A stretch of 64,000 bases of DNA from Mytilus trossulus (taxonomy: Eukaryota > Mollusca > Bivalvia > Mytilida > Mytilidae): the NCBI RefSeq assembly GCF_036588685.1, contig NC_086380.1:32072474-32136473 (forward strand). Reading direction: 5' to 3'. Position numbers and translations under genes: made by a program. The notes under the pieces are model-generated. The model did not search any database. It worked only from the letters and a program-made list of their open reading frames with translations, and was not told where the DNA came from. Each line of letters starts with the position of its first letter. Position 1 is the first letter of the stretch. Of the stretch, positions 48,001 through 59,079 are shown piece by piece.

Positions 48001-51000
48001 GAACATGATTTTTATAAAACAATCTGAAAAGTAATGAAAGTATAACAATCCATCAATATGTTGTGCAAAAAAATAACATGATAAAGCCAACATCCAGGGG
48101 CAGAATTGTCTCGCTGTGTTGAAGACCCATGGTGGCCTGTACTGATTTTTACTCTTTGTTCGGGTTGTTGTTTCTTTCACACATTCCACATTTCCACTTT
48201 CAATTTGATTCTCTGCACATTTCTTTATTTTTTTTAAATGCATAACACTGGAATTGATTGCGGACACCCTCTTGTGCTCAAACAAATTATTGATGTCGTT
48301 GTTCATTTTTTCCGAATGATGGTTGCTTTTTCAAATTACAGCAGATCTTCTCACTTTTATATTAAAGGATTTGATTTATGCTTTTTGGTCGGGTTGTTGT
48401 CTCTCTGGCACATTTCCATTCTCTATACATTTTATTGCAACCATGGTATTCACCGATAAAACAAACTATGACAAACAAATGCATTTGAATAAAACCACAG
48501 AAACACTTTTTTTGTGTAGCAGCAAACCACTGCCGTTGAGTAACCCCATTACCACCATCCATCCGCTAAGTTAATTAACGTCTCGCTGACGTGGAGTAAT
48601 GAGGAGACTGACATGATTGATGATGTAGAAAATATGTAAAACAACAATATTATCGTTTGGAATTGTATATCAATATTGCTTTTCAAATTCGTATTTCATT
48701 GGTACTTTTTACTGTTTTTTTCTCTCGAGTCACCTCCGAGTTTTTTGCAGACATAACGCGCATCTGTAGTAAATATTTTTAAGATGGGTTTATATGACTT
48801 GTTTACAGTCATCAAAATTATTAATTCAACTGAAACCTTAGGTTTTATCTATTTCTACATCCGCCTCAAAGATCAACATATCCAGCTAAAAATGGGTTCT
48901 TTTGCAGTATCTGAGTATGAAAATAGCCATTTAGGCTTGGAAGTAAAACATAATATATTGTGTAACTGTACACTAGGGTTAGGATGGGGTTTGCCGAATA
49001 GATAATAATTGGAGGATGACAAATATTGAAAAATGTACCAGCGAATATATGATATAGAGAAAAAGGGAGGCTAAAATATAAGGAATATAAATAATGGGAA
49101 CAAAACAAAATGAAAAATAAACGAAGACCCGCTTCCATTCCAATCCAAATTCTCATGTATTTTATAAACTTACGATTCTATAACCCTCTCAGGTTCACCT
49201 CCTGCGAAGAATATACCTGTCTGCTGTTTAATCCTCTCTATAACAAGAGGATCAGAGTTAGCAGATGTATTGTTGACGTTTATGGGGATACAGTAAACTG
49301 AGTGAGCATGGTACATATCCAGAAAGACGTTTTGATAAAATGTACAGGTGGCATTAAAATCACCAGAAGCAGCTAACACTATACCTAGTTTTGCATGGTT
49401 TACGCCTCCCTATAAAAAAAAAAGAACTGTTGACTATATGTATCGTGAGGGAAAACTACAACTAAACACCGCAAATAATGTTAAAACGTAACTGGATATA
49501 TATGAGAGTGTGGAGGGGCGCATAATCTTTTAATGTGATTTTTCTCTATGTTTTATATATTCTGTTCATAAAATCTCACTTGATGTTATGGGATACTGGG
49601 ATGTTTTAAGTCCTTGACGATAAGGACCATTATTATCACCTATCGTATTCTTCTTTTGTTTTGACTAATATATGATGCCTTTTTTAAATAATATAGTTAT
49701 ACGTTTAAACTATTCTATTCTTTTTTTATCCATATAAATTAATTGATCCTTTAAATTGGATTTTTCTTAAAGGTTATCAATTTAACACAGCATTATAATC
49801 ATTAAATATTGTTTTTCATCGGTACTAGTATTGATTTTGCTTATTGAAAAAAATAAAACATTACTAAATGATGATGTATGTTCAGCTAATTCAAACCCAA
49901 ACGAATTATCTTGTCGATACTATTTTATTTTTTAGTCTCCGCACAAGGTCATGTATTTCTCATACTATTTTTGACATCTTTACACTAAATCAGTTGGATG
50001 TGTACTGCTTGATACTTTAGTCATAGAGACGTAACTCAATGTATTTTTTACTAACCTATACTACAATTATTTAGGTGTTTTGTGTTAGTGGCATGTGTGC
50101 CACTGACCCATCTTTTGTTTTAAGCCAATTTAAGCCAATTGCAACTGAATGCTTTTAATAGTATATTCTTATGTTTTGCCGTGACACCACTGTCATATGA
50201 AGGAGAAATATTAACAATTACAAACATGTTAAACCCTGCTAAATTGTGTATGTAACTGTCCTAAATCAGTAGCATGTAAACAATAGTTGTTATTGTAATG
50301 TGTAAGCTATGTTGTTTTAAAAGAGAACTTATCGCAAGTCGCACAATTGTTTCCTTTATTCCAGTATCATTGTCATCATCTTGATTGAATACTTCCAACT
50401 TTAAGTAAGGTTTCTCACATTACGTATAATCAGTGGGAATCTTATCAAAACTCATTACCAAATAATACAAGAGACAGGCGAAAGTTTAAAATACCAAAGG
50501 GAAATTCAAACTCATTTATAGTAGAACAACAAACTGACAGTCATTTAAAAAAACAAAGCGACCAAAAAATACATACAACATTTTGTCAAAATTCATCATA
50601 GAAAACTAAATAAAAATGAGAATGGAAATGGGGAATGTGTAAAAGAGAAAACAACCCGACCATAGAACAGACAACAACTGTCACAGAAGGTCACCACCAG
50701 GTCTTCAATGCTGCGAGAAATTCCCGCACCCGGAGGCGTCCTTCATCTAGCCAATAAGCAAATATGTATACTAGATTAGTGATAATGAACGCCATACTAT
50801 ACTCCAAATTGTACACAAAAAAACTAAAATTAGAAATAATACAAGACTTACAAGGGCAAGAGGCTCCTGACTTGGGACAGGCGCAAAAACGCGGCGGGGT
50901 TAAACATGTTTATGAGATCTCAACCCTCCCCCTATACCTCTAACCGATGTAGAAAAGAAAACACATACCAATACGCAAATTAAATTCTGTTCACGAGAAG

Positions 51001-51286
51001 TCCGAGTCCTATGTCAGAATATGAAACACGACTAGCAACACGAACCAAACAAGAAACAGGGGAAGATTTTAGGTGCAAATAATATTACTTCATATTATTT
51101 TAAAAGAAGTATACTCACTGCTAAACGAACAATTGTTCCGTAAATTTCCTTGTTATTGTCATCATAAATACCTCCACCTAAAACCAGAGTTCTTCCAAGG
51201 CGGTTCTTCTGTTGAAATTTTTCATCAATCAAAAATCCATTCACAGTTAAAAGAAGGACTAGTGAATAGTGACAAAACCATTCCAT
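36068..51286 (-). CDS. Secreted cyanophycinase-like protein (peptidase S51), six exons
   Basis: Assembled from consensus splice sites: 51286-51119, 49409-49174, 48023-47890, 46897-46765, 38353-38212 and 36547-36068 (stop TGA). Phases agree at all five joins, giving 1293 bases and 430 residues. Exon 1 encodes a signal peptide (MEWFCHYSLVLLLTVNG) and GRTLVLGGG. Exon 2 has FFAGGEPERV. Exon 3 has the nucleophile elbow GSSAGA with S164. Exons 4-5 contain GFIIDAHF with H222, then RGREGRL and GFGIDEDTAMVI. These are hallmarks of the S51 Ser-His-Glu peptidase family, which includes cyanophycinase and dipeptidase E. The last 159 residues go beyond the family core and I do not recognise them. I chose Met 51286 over an in-frame Met at 51310 because it gives the better signal peptide. 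Function is inferred: hydrolysis of Asp-containing peptides outside the cell or in the secretory path. Confidence 0.88.
36847..37853. mobile_element. 1-kb TIR element rich in TCGG-type motifs (intron 5)
   Basis: The left end GCGGGGTTCACACATTGCCG and the complement of the right end GCTGGGGTCACACATTCACG form inverted repeats. The interior is much more GC-rich than its surroundings and is packed with short variants of TCGGGA, TCGGATTA, CCGACAG and CGTGACAG in both orientations, so it can fold extensively. A 77-codon frame at 37323-37556 is a by-product of that composition. Superfamily and target duplication could not be set. Confidence 0.65.
38354..38384 (-). repeat. (GATAA)n microsatellite forming a splice acceptor tract
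   Basis: Five GATAA units sit directly next to the exon 5 acceptor of the cyanophycinase-like gene. On the coding strand they read TTATC repeated, supplying the pyrimidine-rich tract before CTAG. Confidence 0.7.
38690..39420 (-). other. Intron 4 segment, repeat fragments
   Basis: It holds a decayed GATTGCCAATGAGAAAACTC repeat copy (about 38785-38925) and a GAGGCAAGTGAGGCAGTTGC passage at 38980-39010. No exon was found. Confidence 0.45.
39440..39815 (+). repeat. Pyrimidine-rich minisatellite (TTCCTTATTCGGTTT units)
   Basis: About 17 degenerate tandem copies of a roughly 20-base unit, TTCATTTCCTTATTCGGTTT, lie in intron 4. On the other strand the tract is purine-rich. The long Phe/Ile frame across it (39509-39820) is not a gene. 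Confidence 0.8.
40406..41237 (+). pseudogene. LINE ORF1 (RNA-binding, L1-ORF1-like), frameshifted
   Basis: It starts MPPKTTKSGKHF. The first part (40406-40699) ends early because a 34-base unit (40661-40694) is exactly duplicated at 40695-40728, shifting the frame. The second part (40722-41237) carries the RRM-like core: KENVRVSGIKE, DAHRMGKKSPGKTRQIIIRF and a DDLTPLRFKLFQ passage, then a C-terminal domain. This is the layout of L1-type ORF1 RNA chaperones (Transposase_22). Apart from the duplication it is open throughout, so the copy is not old. Confidence 0.8.
41238..44945 (+). pseudogene. LINE ORF2 (endonuclease-reverse transcriptase), two frameshifts
   Basis: ORF2 follows the ORF1 TAG (41235-41237) in the same frame and has no early ATG. 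The apurinic endonuclease-like part starts near 41385 (VLSLNVCGL, then LTETK, LGDFNAHT and SDVHKP). A linker at 42226-42330 has three SDC-x-QC units. The RT has NYRGITIL, FVDYRKAFDSVNR (motif A) and YADD at 43768-43779 (motif C). The C terminus has CDLCNK...HYIFNC. The frame breaks at 43587-43618, where a 16-base unit is tandemly duplicated, and again near 44170 by an apparent one-base loss. These are short, simple lesions in an otherwise intact protein. Confidence 0.85.
42226..42330 (+). repeat. Triple SDCxQC tandem repeat in ORF2 linker
   Basis: Three copies of about 40 bases encode SDCVQCGVTGSSR, SDCAQCADTTSR and SDCVQCGEK. Each supplies a C-x-x-C pair. Confidence 0.8.
44854..46343 (+). 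repeat. Recent 745-bp tandem duplication
   Basis: 44854-45598 is repeated at 45599-46343 with about one visible substitution (TTTTGGTATTC versus TTTTGATATTC). The unit covers the last 92 bases of LINE ORF2, the LINE tail, the right half of the MITE with its tip, and 138 bases beyond. The breakpoint shares ATGT. Confidence 0.9.
46945..47055 (-). repeat. Dispersed repeat GATGTGGTATAC...GACCTTCAACAATGAGC
   Basis: Full inverse copy of the 20700-20875 repeat, with TGCCAATGAGACAACTCTCC and GTCACCGTACGACCTTCAAC. It is in intron 3 of the cyanophycinase-like gene. Confidence 0.75.
47110..47421. repeat. Large palindrome built from CCCCTATGG motifs
   Basis: Arms 47275-47336 and 47352-47421 are inverted copies (CTACTGACCCCCTACGGATC and GATCCGTATGGGGTCAGTAG) around the GC-rich centre GCCTCCGGCC. 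Upstream (47125-47180), further GACCCCCTATGAGACCGTAT-type motifs extend the structure. It lies in intron 3. Confidence 0.8.
47473..47741. mobile_element. Small MITE with TTA flanks and internal CAGGA repeats
   Basis: The tips AGGGAGCTACCATTTGATTT (47476) and AAATCAAATGGTAGCTCCCT (to 47738) are perfect inverted repeats of about 28 bases, flanked on both sides by TTA. A 3-base TTA duplication fits PIF/Harbinger-type transposition. The interior consists of about seven spaced copies of (G/A)GCAGGA(T/C) or GTCAGGAT, each beside an A-run. Confidence 0.8.
48105..48440. repeat. Fragments of the CAGCTGAAGGACGCC repeat
   Basis: Pieces such as GTTCGGGTTGTTGTTTCTTT (48158) and GGTCGGGTTGTTGTCTCTCT (48387) with CATTTCCATTCTC lie in intron 2 of the cyanophycinase-like gene. 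No other feature was found in this intron. Confidence 0.55.
49410..50474 (-). other. Intron 1 of the cyanophycinase-like gene, AT-rich part
   Basis: No exon or sharply bounded repeat recognised. Confidence 0.45.
50475..50965 (-). repeat. Inverse compound dispersed repeat in intron 1
   Basis: It comprises the AATACCAAAGGGAAATTCAA family (50480-50545), an inverse full copy of the CAGCTGAAGGACGCC repeat (50615-50760), and GAGGCTCCTGACTTGGGACA with GGCGGGGTTAAACATGTT (50868-50910), which is matched at 19925 and, inverted, at 20555-20605. The order suggests a larger element of which these are parts. Confidence 0.65.
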
Positions 51287-51627
51287 TTTAATACCGACTA
51301 AAGTTCTCAAGAGTTCAGATAAGATTTCAATATTGATTAAAGCTACAAACGTACTAGTGACCTAATACACAATGTTTGTATGTATATGAGGCCAACATTT
51401 AACGGATTCATGTTTTGAAAATGGCGGATTTATGGGGCTTGGGGCACGGGCCGGTCTTATGGAGCTACATATATTGAAAAGTATAAAATATCGATTAGTC
51501 CAACTCATAACTTTGTCTAGATTTTGTGTCCCCTTTTTAATAAACAAATCTTACAATTACCTCAGAGTGACATTTAAGAATATTCCAAGAAGTAATCTCT
51601 ACTGTGTTTCAATAACAACAAACTTAT

Positions 51628-51735
51628 CATAGATACCAGGACTAAATTGTGTATATACGCCAGACGCGCGTTTCGTCAACAAAAGACTCATCAGTGACGC
51701 TCGAATCCAAAAAAGTTCAAAAGGCCATCATAGTA
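51628..51735 (-). repeat. Short dispersed repeat (CGCGCGTTTCGTC type)
   Basis: ATCATAGATACCAGGACTAA, GCCAGACGCGCGTTTCGTCA and AAGACTCATCAGTGACGCTC: a fuller copy of the 8190 and 9590 repeats. Confidence 0.7.
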
Positions 51736-51776
51736 ATCACTGAAAATCTATACACAGTTTCCTGTGCACAATTTGG

Positions 51777-51972
51777 AAATTAGTATGGCGTTCATTATCA
51801 CTGAACTAGTATATATTTGTTTAGGGGTCAGCTGAAGGACGCCTCCGGGTGCGGGAATTTCTCGCTACATTGAAGACCTGTTGGTGACCTTCTGCTGTTG
51901 TTGGGTTTTTTTTCTATGGTTGGGTTGTTGTCTCTTTGACACATTCCCCATTTCCATTCTCAATTTTATGGT
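51777..51972 (+). repeat. Full copy of the CAGCTGAAGGACGCC repeat
   Basis: Same order as at 11757-11930: AACTAGTATATATTTGTTTA, GGACGCCTCCGGGTGCGGGA, GACCTGTTGGTGACCTTCTG and CCCCATTTCCATTCTCAATT. Confidence 0.8.
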
Positions 51973-52261
51973 TCGATATTGCAGTCATGTTTTCTTCATA
52001 TTCAAACTCCTATTCATGCATCCTGTACCCTACACTATCACGAGCGTAAACCTACTGGATTCTTTCTTCATGCATAAAATGTCACCTCAGTGTTATATCT
52101 AAGGTCAATCTCCGAACGATATCTGACAGTCACTACATGTAATAAATACAAGATTTATTGAAAATAGTAAAATTTAACATTAAATTGCAAGGAAGAAATA
52201 TTTACACAAACTTTAAGCTGTCTTTTGTATCAACCATTACCAGTTTAAACCCCCCACTTCC

Positions 52262-52400
52262 TAAATAAGGAAATGCTTGTACCAAGTCAGGAATATGGCA
52301 GTTGTTTTCCTTCGTTTGATGTGTTTGAGTGTGTTGCCTTTTTCAAATGGACTTTCTGTTTTGAATTTCTCTTGGGTTTGTTATTTTACTTTTTTTTGTA
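52262..52400 (+). repeat. Retroelement 3' end module fragment
   Basis: GTACCAAGTCAGGAATATGG, GCAGTTGTTTTCCTTCGTTT and TTTGATGTGTTTGAGTGTG parallel 14590-14640 and 58478-58520. Confidence 0.5.
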
Positions 52401-52519
52401 TATGTGGAAGTGTCGTCAGAACAATTAGACGACATTTTCCTTGCGTTGAGTTTGCTGAAAAAAATGTTGAACTTAAAATAATTCAAGTGCATACTCCCTT
52501 ATATGAACGACAATGATTG

Positions 52520-53435
52520 GCGAGCTAGTTCATATTTGAAAGGTTGGTCGGCTGACTTTTTTTTGATTTTTTTTTGCCTGTTGCTTATAGCAAAGCACGT
52601 TTTCTTGTACTTATATTACAGATCCAGTGTACTCTTATATATGCGGTTACAGCTATGTTGATTTTTTTGGCGCAAGTCAGGATAAGGTATTGTTTTGACA
52701 TGAAAAGACTTTTTTTTCAATTTAAACGCAAGAAAGCATAGATATGAATGCTTGAAACTGCTAAATTAAAAATAAAGAAAGCATTGGGCTATGAATTAAC
52801 GGTTTATTCCCTTAAAATGTATACATCAATGTTTATTTTACGACTATATTACCCGAGCAAAGATGTGTGGTTCACTGACGTATTTTATATCTTAAATTAA
52901 ATATAATGTATCGTCGTGTCATATGTTTTCGTATGTCATATGTTTTCAGATAGATCAATATATTAATTATAGTTTGTTTTTTTTATGAGTGCTGTCTTTT
53001 TTTCAATGATATCATCCATGGTTAAACGGGGATAAGGTTGGCCTTTTCAACCTTCTCTTGTTAGAGCGTCACTCAAAAGTCTGTTAAAGACAAAGCGCTG
53101 GTCCATCGTACACAATTTTATATTCCTGGTACTATGATAAGTTTATTCAAAAGCTATTAATGTCCAATTAACTCTTCTCCAATTTTTAGGGATTGTCTCG
53201 TCCGTCGTCGTTATTTTTTCTTTCTTAATTAATTGATTGTTGTTTCAGTAAAATGTTTGTATAGACATTTTCAGCTTTTACATTTCTTGTTAAATTCTCT
53301 GCAGATAGCTTTTAACCTAAAATCATTGCCCATCTTTATGAAGTTTGTACAAATGAAAGAGTGAACATCAAATGCAACGCACACCATTGTCCAAAGAATT
53401 TGTCTATGGCCGTTAAGGAGTGCTAGGGATGTTTA
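52520..53435. other. Intergenic DNA 3' of the B-box gene
   Basis: T-rich sequence. Apart from a small CCTGGTACTATGATAA repeat remnant near 53125, nothing is recognised. Confidence 0.4.
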
Positions 53436-55076
53436 TTAGTCACAGTCAAAGATCCAAACTGACTTTCCAGACTCGTTTGATAAATACAGACTCTTGTAAT
53501 CATGACTAAAACAGATAGCTATAGGATCCTTAATACCATCTTCAGCTGTTAAAATTACTTCACTTTCAGTTCCGTTTGGAGTCAAGCGATGTACATTATT
53601 TGACTTGCGCCCTACCACGTATACATTTCCGTTCCCATCCGTTGTAATTCCATCAGGGCTTTTTAATGTCGGTGAACTAAACGTGAAGATTATATTACCT
53701 TCCTTATCAATACAATACACCTTATCAAATGTATAATCTGAAAGATAAATGTGGTCATCTCTTGAATGAATATAGTATATTAAGCCATCACCTATTTTCA
53801 AAGTTTTAATGTGGTCCATGTTTGAATTAAGGAAATATATCTTAGAGGCTCCACCTACTACTAAATCATTATTATTCCAAGCAACGCCATAACTTTCATT
53901 AAATTGTGTATCAAATTTTGTTTTTGATTTCCTGTTTTCTATTATTTGTAATGACCCATTGCGAAGTGTTGCGACTATTTTACCAGATTTTGAGTGAACT
54001 GCAATATCCCATGGTTTTTTCTTTAAAACCACTTTGCTCGTACATTTTTTATCAGCGCTATATGTACATAGGGTATTGCCTAAGCATACATGTAACTCTC
54101 TGTCATCAAACGCAATACCGCTTATTTCTGCATAATCCATTTCAGGTTCTATTTTCAATTTCGAATTATAAGTTATTTTTTTCGGAGTCTTTCGAATCGG
54201 CATCATTATTTGTGCTCCAAATTGTTTTGTGTGCTTATGCTGAACATCACATGGTTCAGACGACACTTTGATTGAACCAAGTTCTTTTTCTCCAATGACA
54301 TTTCTTTCTGTAAACTTTAAATCTAATTCACCCAGTTTTGATATGTCATCTTTTAAAGTTTGATCCTGATTTAAAAGCAGAACCCTCAACTCTTGAAGGA
54401 AAACAAAAGTCTGATTTTCCGAACCATTCTCTATCATAAATTGCAGTTGTTCGCTATATTCCTCAACTGTCGACTTGATATCTTTAGCACTATCTTTCTC
54501 GTTTGACAGCGTTGATATTGTTTCAATTTTAAGATCAGATAGTCCTTTCATAGCACATTTTTCCATTTCGTCTAATTTATTAATGATGGTTTCCTTAGAT
54601 GCGGAAATCGATCCTGTTATTAAAGTAGCTTGTTCGTTAACCCTCTGTATATTTTCTTCTCTGTTTTGCATTGTTTCACTGGCGGTTGTACTAACTAGCT
54701 TTAAACCATCAGATATATCTGAAAAAAGTGCTGATGATTTCACATCCTTTGATGCTTCATTTAGAGGAAGAATCTTGTCACAAGCACGATGATCGACTGG
54801 AATACATGCATGGCAACACAATGTATCATGGTACGTGCAGAAGTACTCAAGGGTATAGTCTTTGTGTGTCTTACAGTATCTCTTGGCTGCCAAATCTTTC
54901 CGTTTCCCTGCAGATGAATCCTTCAAATCAACCAACTGATGTGTTGTCAAAATTTTTATAGTTTTATGAGCAGCAACACATTCATGACAGAGCGATTCCT
55001 CACAGTCCATACAAAATCTGACAGCATTTGTGCTTTTATCAACACGAAAACATCCATCACAACAGGGTGAGCTCAT
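53436..55076 (-). CDS. B-box zinc-finger / NHL-type beta-propeller protein (TRIM-like, no RING)
   Basis: The 546-residue frame is in one exon. A first B-box has C6, C9, C22, C25, C30, C33, H37 and H46, and a second has C68, H71, C80, C88, C91 and H96. A coiled coil follows (about 105-260). The C-terminal half (about 300-546) has repeated strand patterns such as ISGIAFDDRELHV, KIVATLRNGSLQII and NVYVVGRKSNNVHRL, characteristic of NHL/SMP-30-like propellers. There is no RING at the N terminus, so ubiquitin-ligase activity cannot be assumed. Bivalves carry many such genes and family members often act in innate immunity; that role is inference. TTTTAG directly before AAATG (acceptor at 55079-55080) suggests a separate 5' leader exon upstream. 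Confidence 0.88.
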   Translation of the reverse strand: MSSPCCDGCFRVDKSTNAVRFCMDCEESLCHECVAAHKTIKILTTHQLVDLKDSSAGKRKDLAAKRYCKTHKDYTLEYFCTYHDTLCCHACIPVDHRACDKILPLNEASKDVKSSALFSDISDGLKLVSTTASETMQNREENIQRVNEQATLITGSISASKETIINKLDEMEKCAMKGLSDLKIETISTLSNEKDSAKDIKSTVEEYSEQLQFMIENGSENQTFVFLQELRVLLLNQDQTLKDDISKLGELDLKFTERNVIGEKELGSIKVSSEPCDVQHKHTKQFGAQIMMPIRKTPKKITYNSKLKIEPEMDYAEISGIAFDDRELHVCLGNTLCTYSADKKCTSKVVLKKKPWDIAVHSKSGKIVATLRNGSLQIIENRKSKTKFDTQFNESYGVAWNNNDLVVGGASKIYFLNSNMDHIKTLKIGDGLIYYIHSRDDHIYLSDYTFDKVYCIDKEGNIIFTFSSPTLKSPDGITTDGNGNVYVVGRKSNNVHRLTPNGTESEVILTAEDGIKDPIAICFSHDYKSLYLSNESGKSVWIFDCD

Positions 55077-57285
55077 TTCTAAAACCCAAAAAAAATATTT
55101 ACTTTATTCAGAAAATCATTTAAACTTATTATGCATTTTGAGGTAAACATTTATAATTCACGCTGTAAATTAATGGGATACGTTATGAAAGAAAAGAGTA
55201 AACCATGATCAGCATTCAGCAAGTTTAAGTTATAATGTAAATGAAGTGGAAATCGAAATAGAAATCCGTTACGTCATATTTAAGTCCGAATGTCGTTTAT
55301 TTCAAATAAACTGCCACATGCATCAGCTATTGGTCATAACAGAAACTGACACCACCATTGAAATATAAGCAAAACAACAAATAGACAAACAGCAGTTCAC
55401 AAAATACTGGAATAATGACAATGCAACTTGAAATCGTTCTGCATTTTAATACAAACTGCGATAAAATGAATATAAAAAAAACATTATAAATTTCAATCGT
55501 CCGAAGTGCTTATTGGATTTATGTTCATCATGATCGAAGATGAATATTTCAAAGCCAAACATGCATAAGAACCGACCCAGATGAAAAGCTATGTGCCCAA
55601 AAATGACAGAAAAAATAGCAAACTCCGTCTTAGGTATGCATCTACGCCTGAAGGAATTGAAACCATAGATATAATTTCTAAATACGTCTCTTCAATAATG
55701 TCTTAGAATGGCAGTTCTAGTAGATGGCCGATGACACTGGAAAACTAAATTAATTCTATGTACATTTATTCTGAACAAGGAACTATTGTATGACAAAGAT
55801 TAATCTTGCCTGCGACACGTTTGCTTATGGGAAGCTATAAAAGCAAGATAGTTTGAAAATGAAAATAACTTTATCATGTTTATGCAACATTGTTTTCATA
55901 TTTATACAGATATAGCTTCACTAAACAGTGAACCAGATTGTTCTTCCACTAAAATACAGTCCTCCCAGTAGAGTATTATCGTATCATTGACTTTCTATCG
56001 ATATAAGAAGATGTGGTATGAATGCCAATGAGACAACTCTCTCATCCAAGTCACAATTTGTATTTATGTAAGCCATTTTGGTCAAAGTACGGTCTTCTAG
56101 AAAATTTTGAGTTACCTCAGAGTATGGATTTTGAAAATATATTCTAATCTGTATACTTAAAAAACTTTTTTTAAAAGAAACATAAACTGAAATTTATAAT
56201 TAGATTATACAAGTCATTCTCTTCGGTGTTTATTTGTGTATGTATTTTAAGTCATATTTCTATCAAGTGATTATATATTTGAGACGCGACTTATATCATT
56301 ATCTCAAAATATGAGTATAACCAAACTATTAAAACGGAAGATTACTATACATGACTATGTATACGTGATAAGGTTTATGACCCTTAACATAAACCGTATA
56401 AGTATATTGACTTTATATACTAGACAATGCTACATTGCCATTGATATAATGTATACAATAGTTGTTTGTGAACAGATTAAAATCAGTCTAATATATACAT
56501 GTAATAAAAGCATACCTGAAAAATATGTTAACTGTACTTTGATTTTGTGAAATAACTCGGTTTGACGGCTAGTAGGTGGAAATTCTCCTTTCAGTTTAAC
56601 CTAGTTTGTTTACATTTGATTCGTGTATTGTATGGAACACCGTACGTACAATTATATTTAAATATTTCATTTATGGAACGCCATCTAGGTATGTAAATTT
56701 GAAAGGTTGGTAGACACTATCACGACTATGTATGGACCAGGCGCCCAATAAAATGTGGTGTATACATTCAGGTACTTTCGAGTTAGTGCCACAAACTACA
56801 TACTTAAAATTTGCATATATATATATAAACACAACAGACTGATCATTATTGATTTTATAAATAGTGTAAAGTCATTAAATGTAATACATCTACATGCATT
56901 TATCTCCAGCGTCAATCTAAACCTCTTTTATCGTAGCAACCTGCTCCGAGATGGAGCAACACTTCATGATATCAATTAGAGTTATTTAATTGCAGCATTT
57001 TAATAAACTAGCCAATGTTGAGTTGAATTTTTCATAATTGAAATTTAATAGCATGAGGTTACATGTTGTGATATTCAATCATCGTTAGTTCTTAAAATCA
57101 AAGGATACTTCAAATTAAACAAGATTAAATTGAATTCCATCCTGGCAAAAGTTAACTTCTATGCGTAACCAAAAAACGTAAACAATATCCCACAAGCTTT
57201 TAAAGTCATGGACATAACTTGACTAATTGGTGGATTCAGCAAAATATCTAGATGTAATAATCCACACACATATAAAGCATATTAG
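55077..57285. other. Upstream region of the B-box gene
   Basis: It probably contains the leader exon and promoter, which I cannot place. A GATGTGGTATGAATGCCAAT repeat fragment lies at 56010-56045. Confidence 0.4.
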
Positions 57286-57289
57286 TAGT

Positions 57290-57790
57290 TAAAAAGTCAA
57301 ATTTAACTAGGGCTTCATCTAAAAAAAAATCTGCACGACTGTCTACAAGAAACAAAAGCTGTATGCTACACACGCTTGTTAGATCATTGCTTGAGTTTGC
57401 ATGCTCAGTTTTATATGACCCGTTTAACGACTTTAAAATACGTAAAGCTAGAAAGAATGCAAAACAAATCAAACTAGTTTTTAACGAACGACCTTCAACA
57501 AACCATCAGTGTAACTCTACAGTGGCAGCCGCTAACCGAGATGAGGACAAGATGTAAAGATGTGATGATGTACAGAATGTAACATTGCCTCGTAGTAATA
57601 CCCGGCAACGCTAGAACTACATAATATATCAGTAGTAGCTGGAGGACACATACCACAACTTATTGTATCATTATCCAGAACATCAACATACGGGCATGCC
57701 TTCTTTCAGTATATGGATAATATCTCATTAGATGCTTTCAAGCAGGAGGACTTCAATAACTGCAGCATAATATCCCTTTATAGCACTATC
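57290..57790 (+). pseudogene. Decayed non-LTR reverse-transcriptase C-terminal fragment
   Basis: The frame at 57363-57557 reads TLVRSLLEFACSVLYDPFN, which resembles the LVRPLLEYASxVWDP passage after the RT domain in CR1/Jockey-like elements. Shortly after, in another frame, TLQWQPLTEMRTRCKDVMMY matches the LxWxxLxxRR step, and near 57690-57760 FFQYMDNISLDAFKQED is like the end of such proteins. Frames are broken at several points. Confidence 0.6.
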
Positions 57791-58469
57791 AAGCTGTTTT
57801 TAACTTGCATCTGTTAATATGCACATTTTTTGTCAAACCAGTCAGCATCAGTTCGCTAGCTATAAAACCTAGTTTAATCAACCTTTTTCTACATAATGAC
57901 ATGATAGTAAGTTTGATGCGTTTGAGCTTTTTATTTTCCCTAATTTTGGGATTTTCCGTTTTGAATTTCCTTCAAAGTTTGGTATCTTTTTATTTATTTT
58001 TTTTACTTTTTATAGTACTTATACCCAATTAGAAGACTGCACTGTACTTAACAAAAAAAAATTAAATACTCATTTATGCATTTGTATCATAACTATTATC
58101 GAGGAGAATAAAAATTTTGATGAATAAACGAGTGCTCTGTTCTAATTCTTACCAAAATTCCTTGAAATATATAAACGGAATTCCTATTCGATCAATTGAA
58201 TTTTATTGTTATTCAGTGACTCGTATTTTAAAATAATGCAGGAGAATTGAGTAGCTGTTGTGGTCATAAACGGCAACTCCCTCTGTATAGGATAGATTTT
58301 TACGCAAAGTCAATTATGTTTTAATGCATGTACTTATCAGTCTTTTTTTGCATGTATTTGTACTATATTCCAGTCATGTAATGTCATTTTAGCGGTATGT
58401 TTAACATTGCCATAAAGTACGGAGGTTTGGCTAGCAACAACACCAGGTCTTACCTACCCTTTTTTTATT

Positions 58470-58692
58470 AAAATATCATGTAACAAGTCAGGATTATGGC
58501 AGTTGTTATCTTACAGTTCTTTCCTTTGTATGATGCATTGTTGTTTGTTTGTGGTGCACTTCTGTGTTGTTTTCCTCTTATAGTTGATGTGTTTCTCTCG
58601 GTTTTAGCTTGTAACCCGGATTTGTTTTTACTGGCTCGACTTATTGATTTTGAACAGCGGTATACTACTGTTGCCTTTATTTGATTTTGAAG
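58470..58692 (+). repeat. Retroelement 3' end module, copy 3
   Basis: Contains GTAACAAGTCAGGATTATGG, TTGTAACCCGGATTTGTTTT and AACAGCGGTATACTACTGTT then GCCTTTATTTG, in the same order as 14590-14975. Confidence 0.6.
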
Positions 58693-59079
58693 ATAATATC
58701 GCGGATCATTTGTCATTACCTACTTAGCTGTTACTTTGTAATCAAGTAACACATGTGGACAATTGTGGTATTTTAAATGAATCCTCAATAACTTAATAAT
58801 AACAAAAATATAAGAAACTGAAATAGTGCATAAGTTGCCTGTTGCTCAGATCGAAGTACCTGTTTTTTATGCTAAATTCAGAGAACCATGCAGTGTGATG
58901 TAACGTGATTAAAGGTATGTTGATTTTTTAAAAAAAACAAGATAATGCACATGTTTATTATTTACATGAATGCTACTTTATTTAGCAGAATGTAACATGT
59001 AAACCAATAGGGCTATACACGAGTGACTTTTATAGCAAGCGCACATGGTAAGATGACCTTTTATAAGTTCTTGTAATGT
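58693..59079. other. Intergenic, nothing recognised
   Basis: AT-rich. It lies 3' of the degraded B-box paralogue. Confidence 0.4.
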
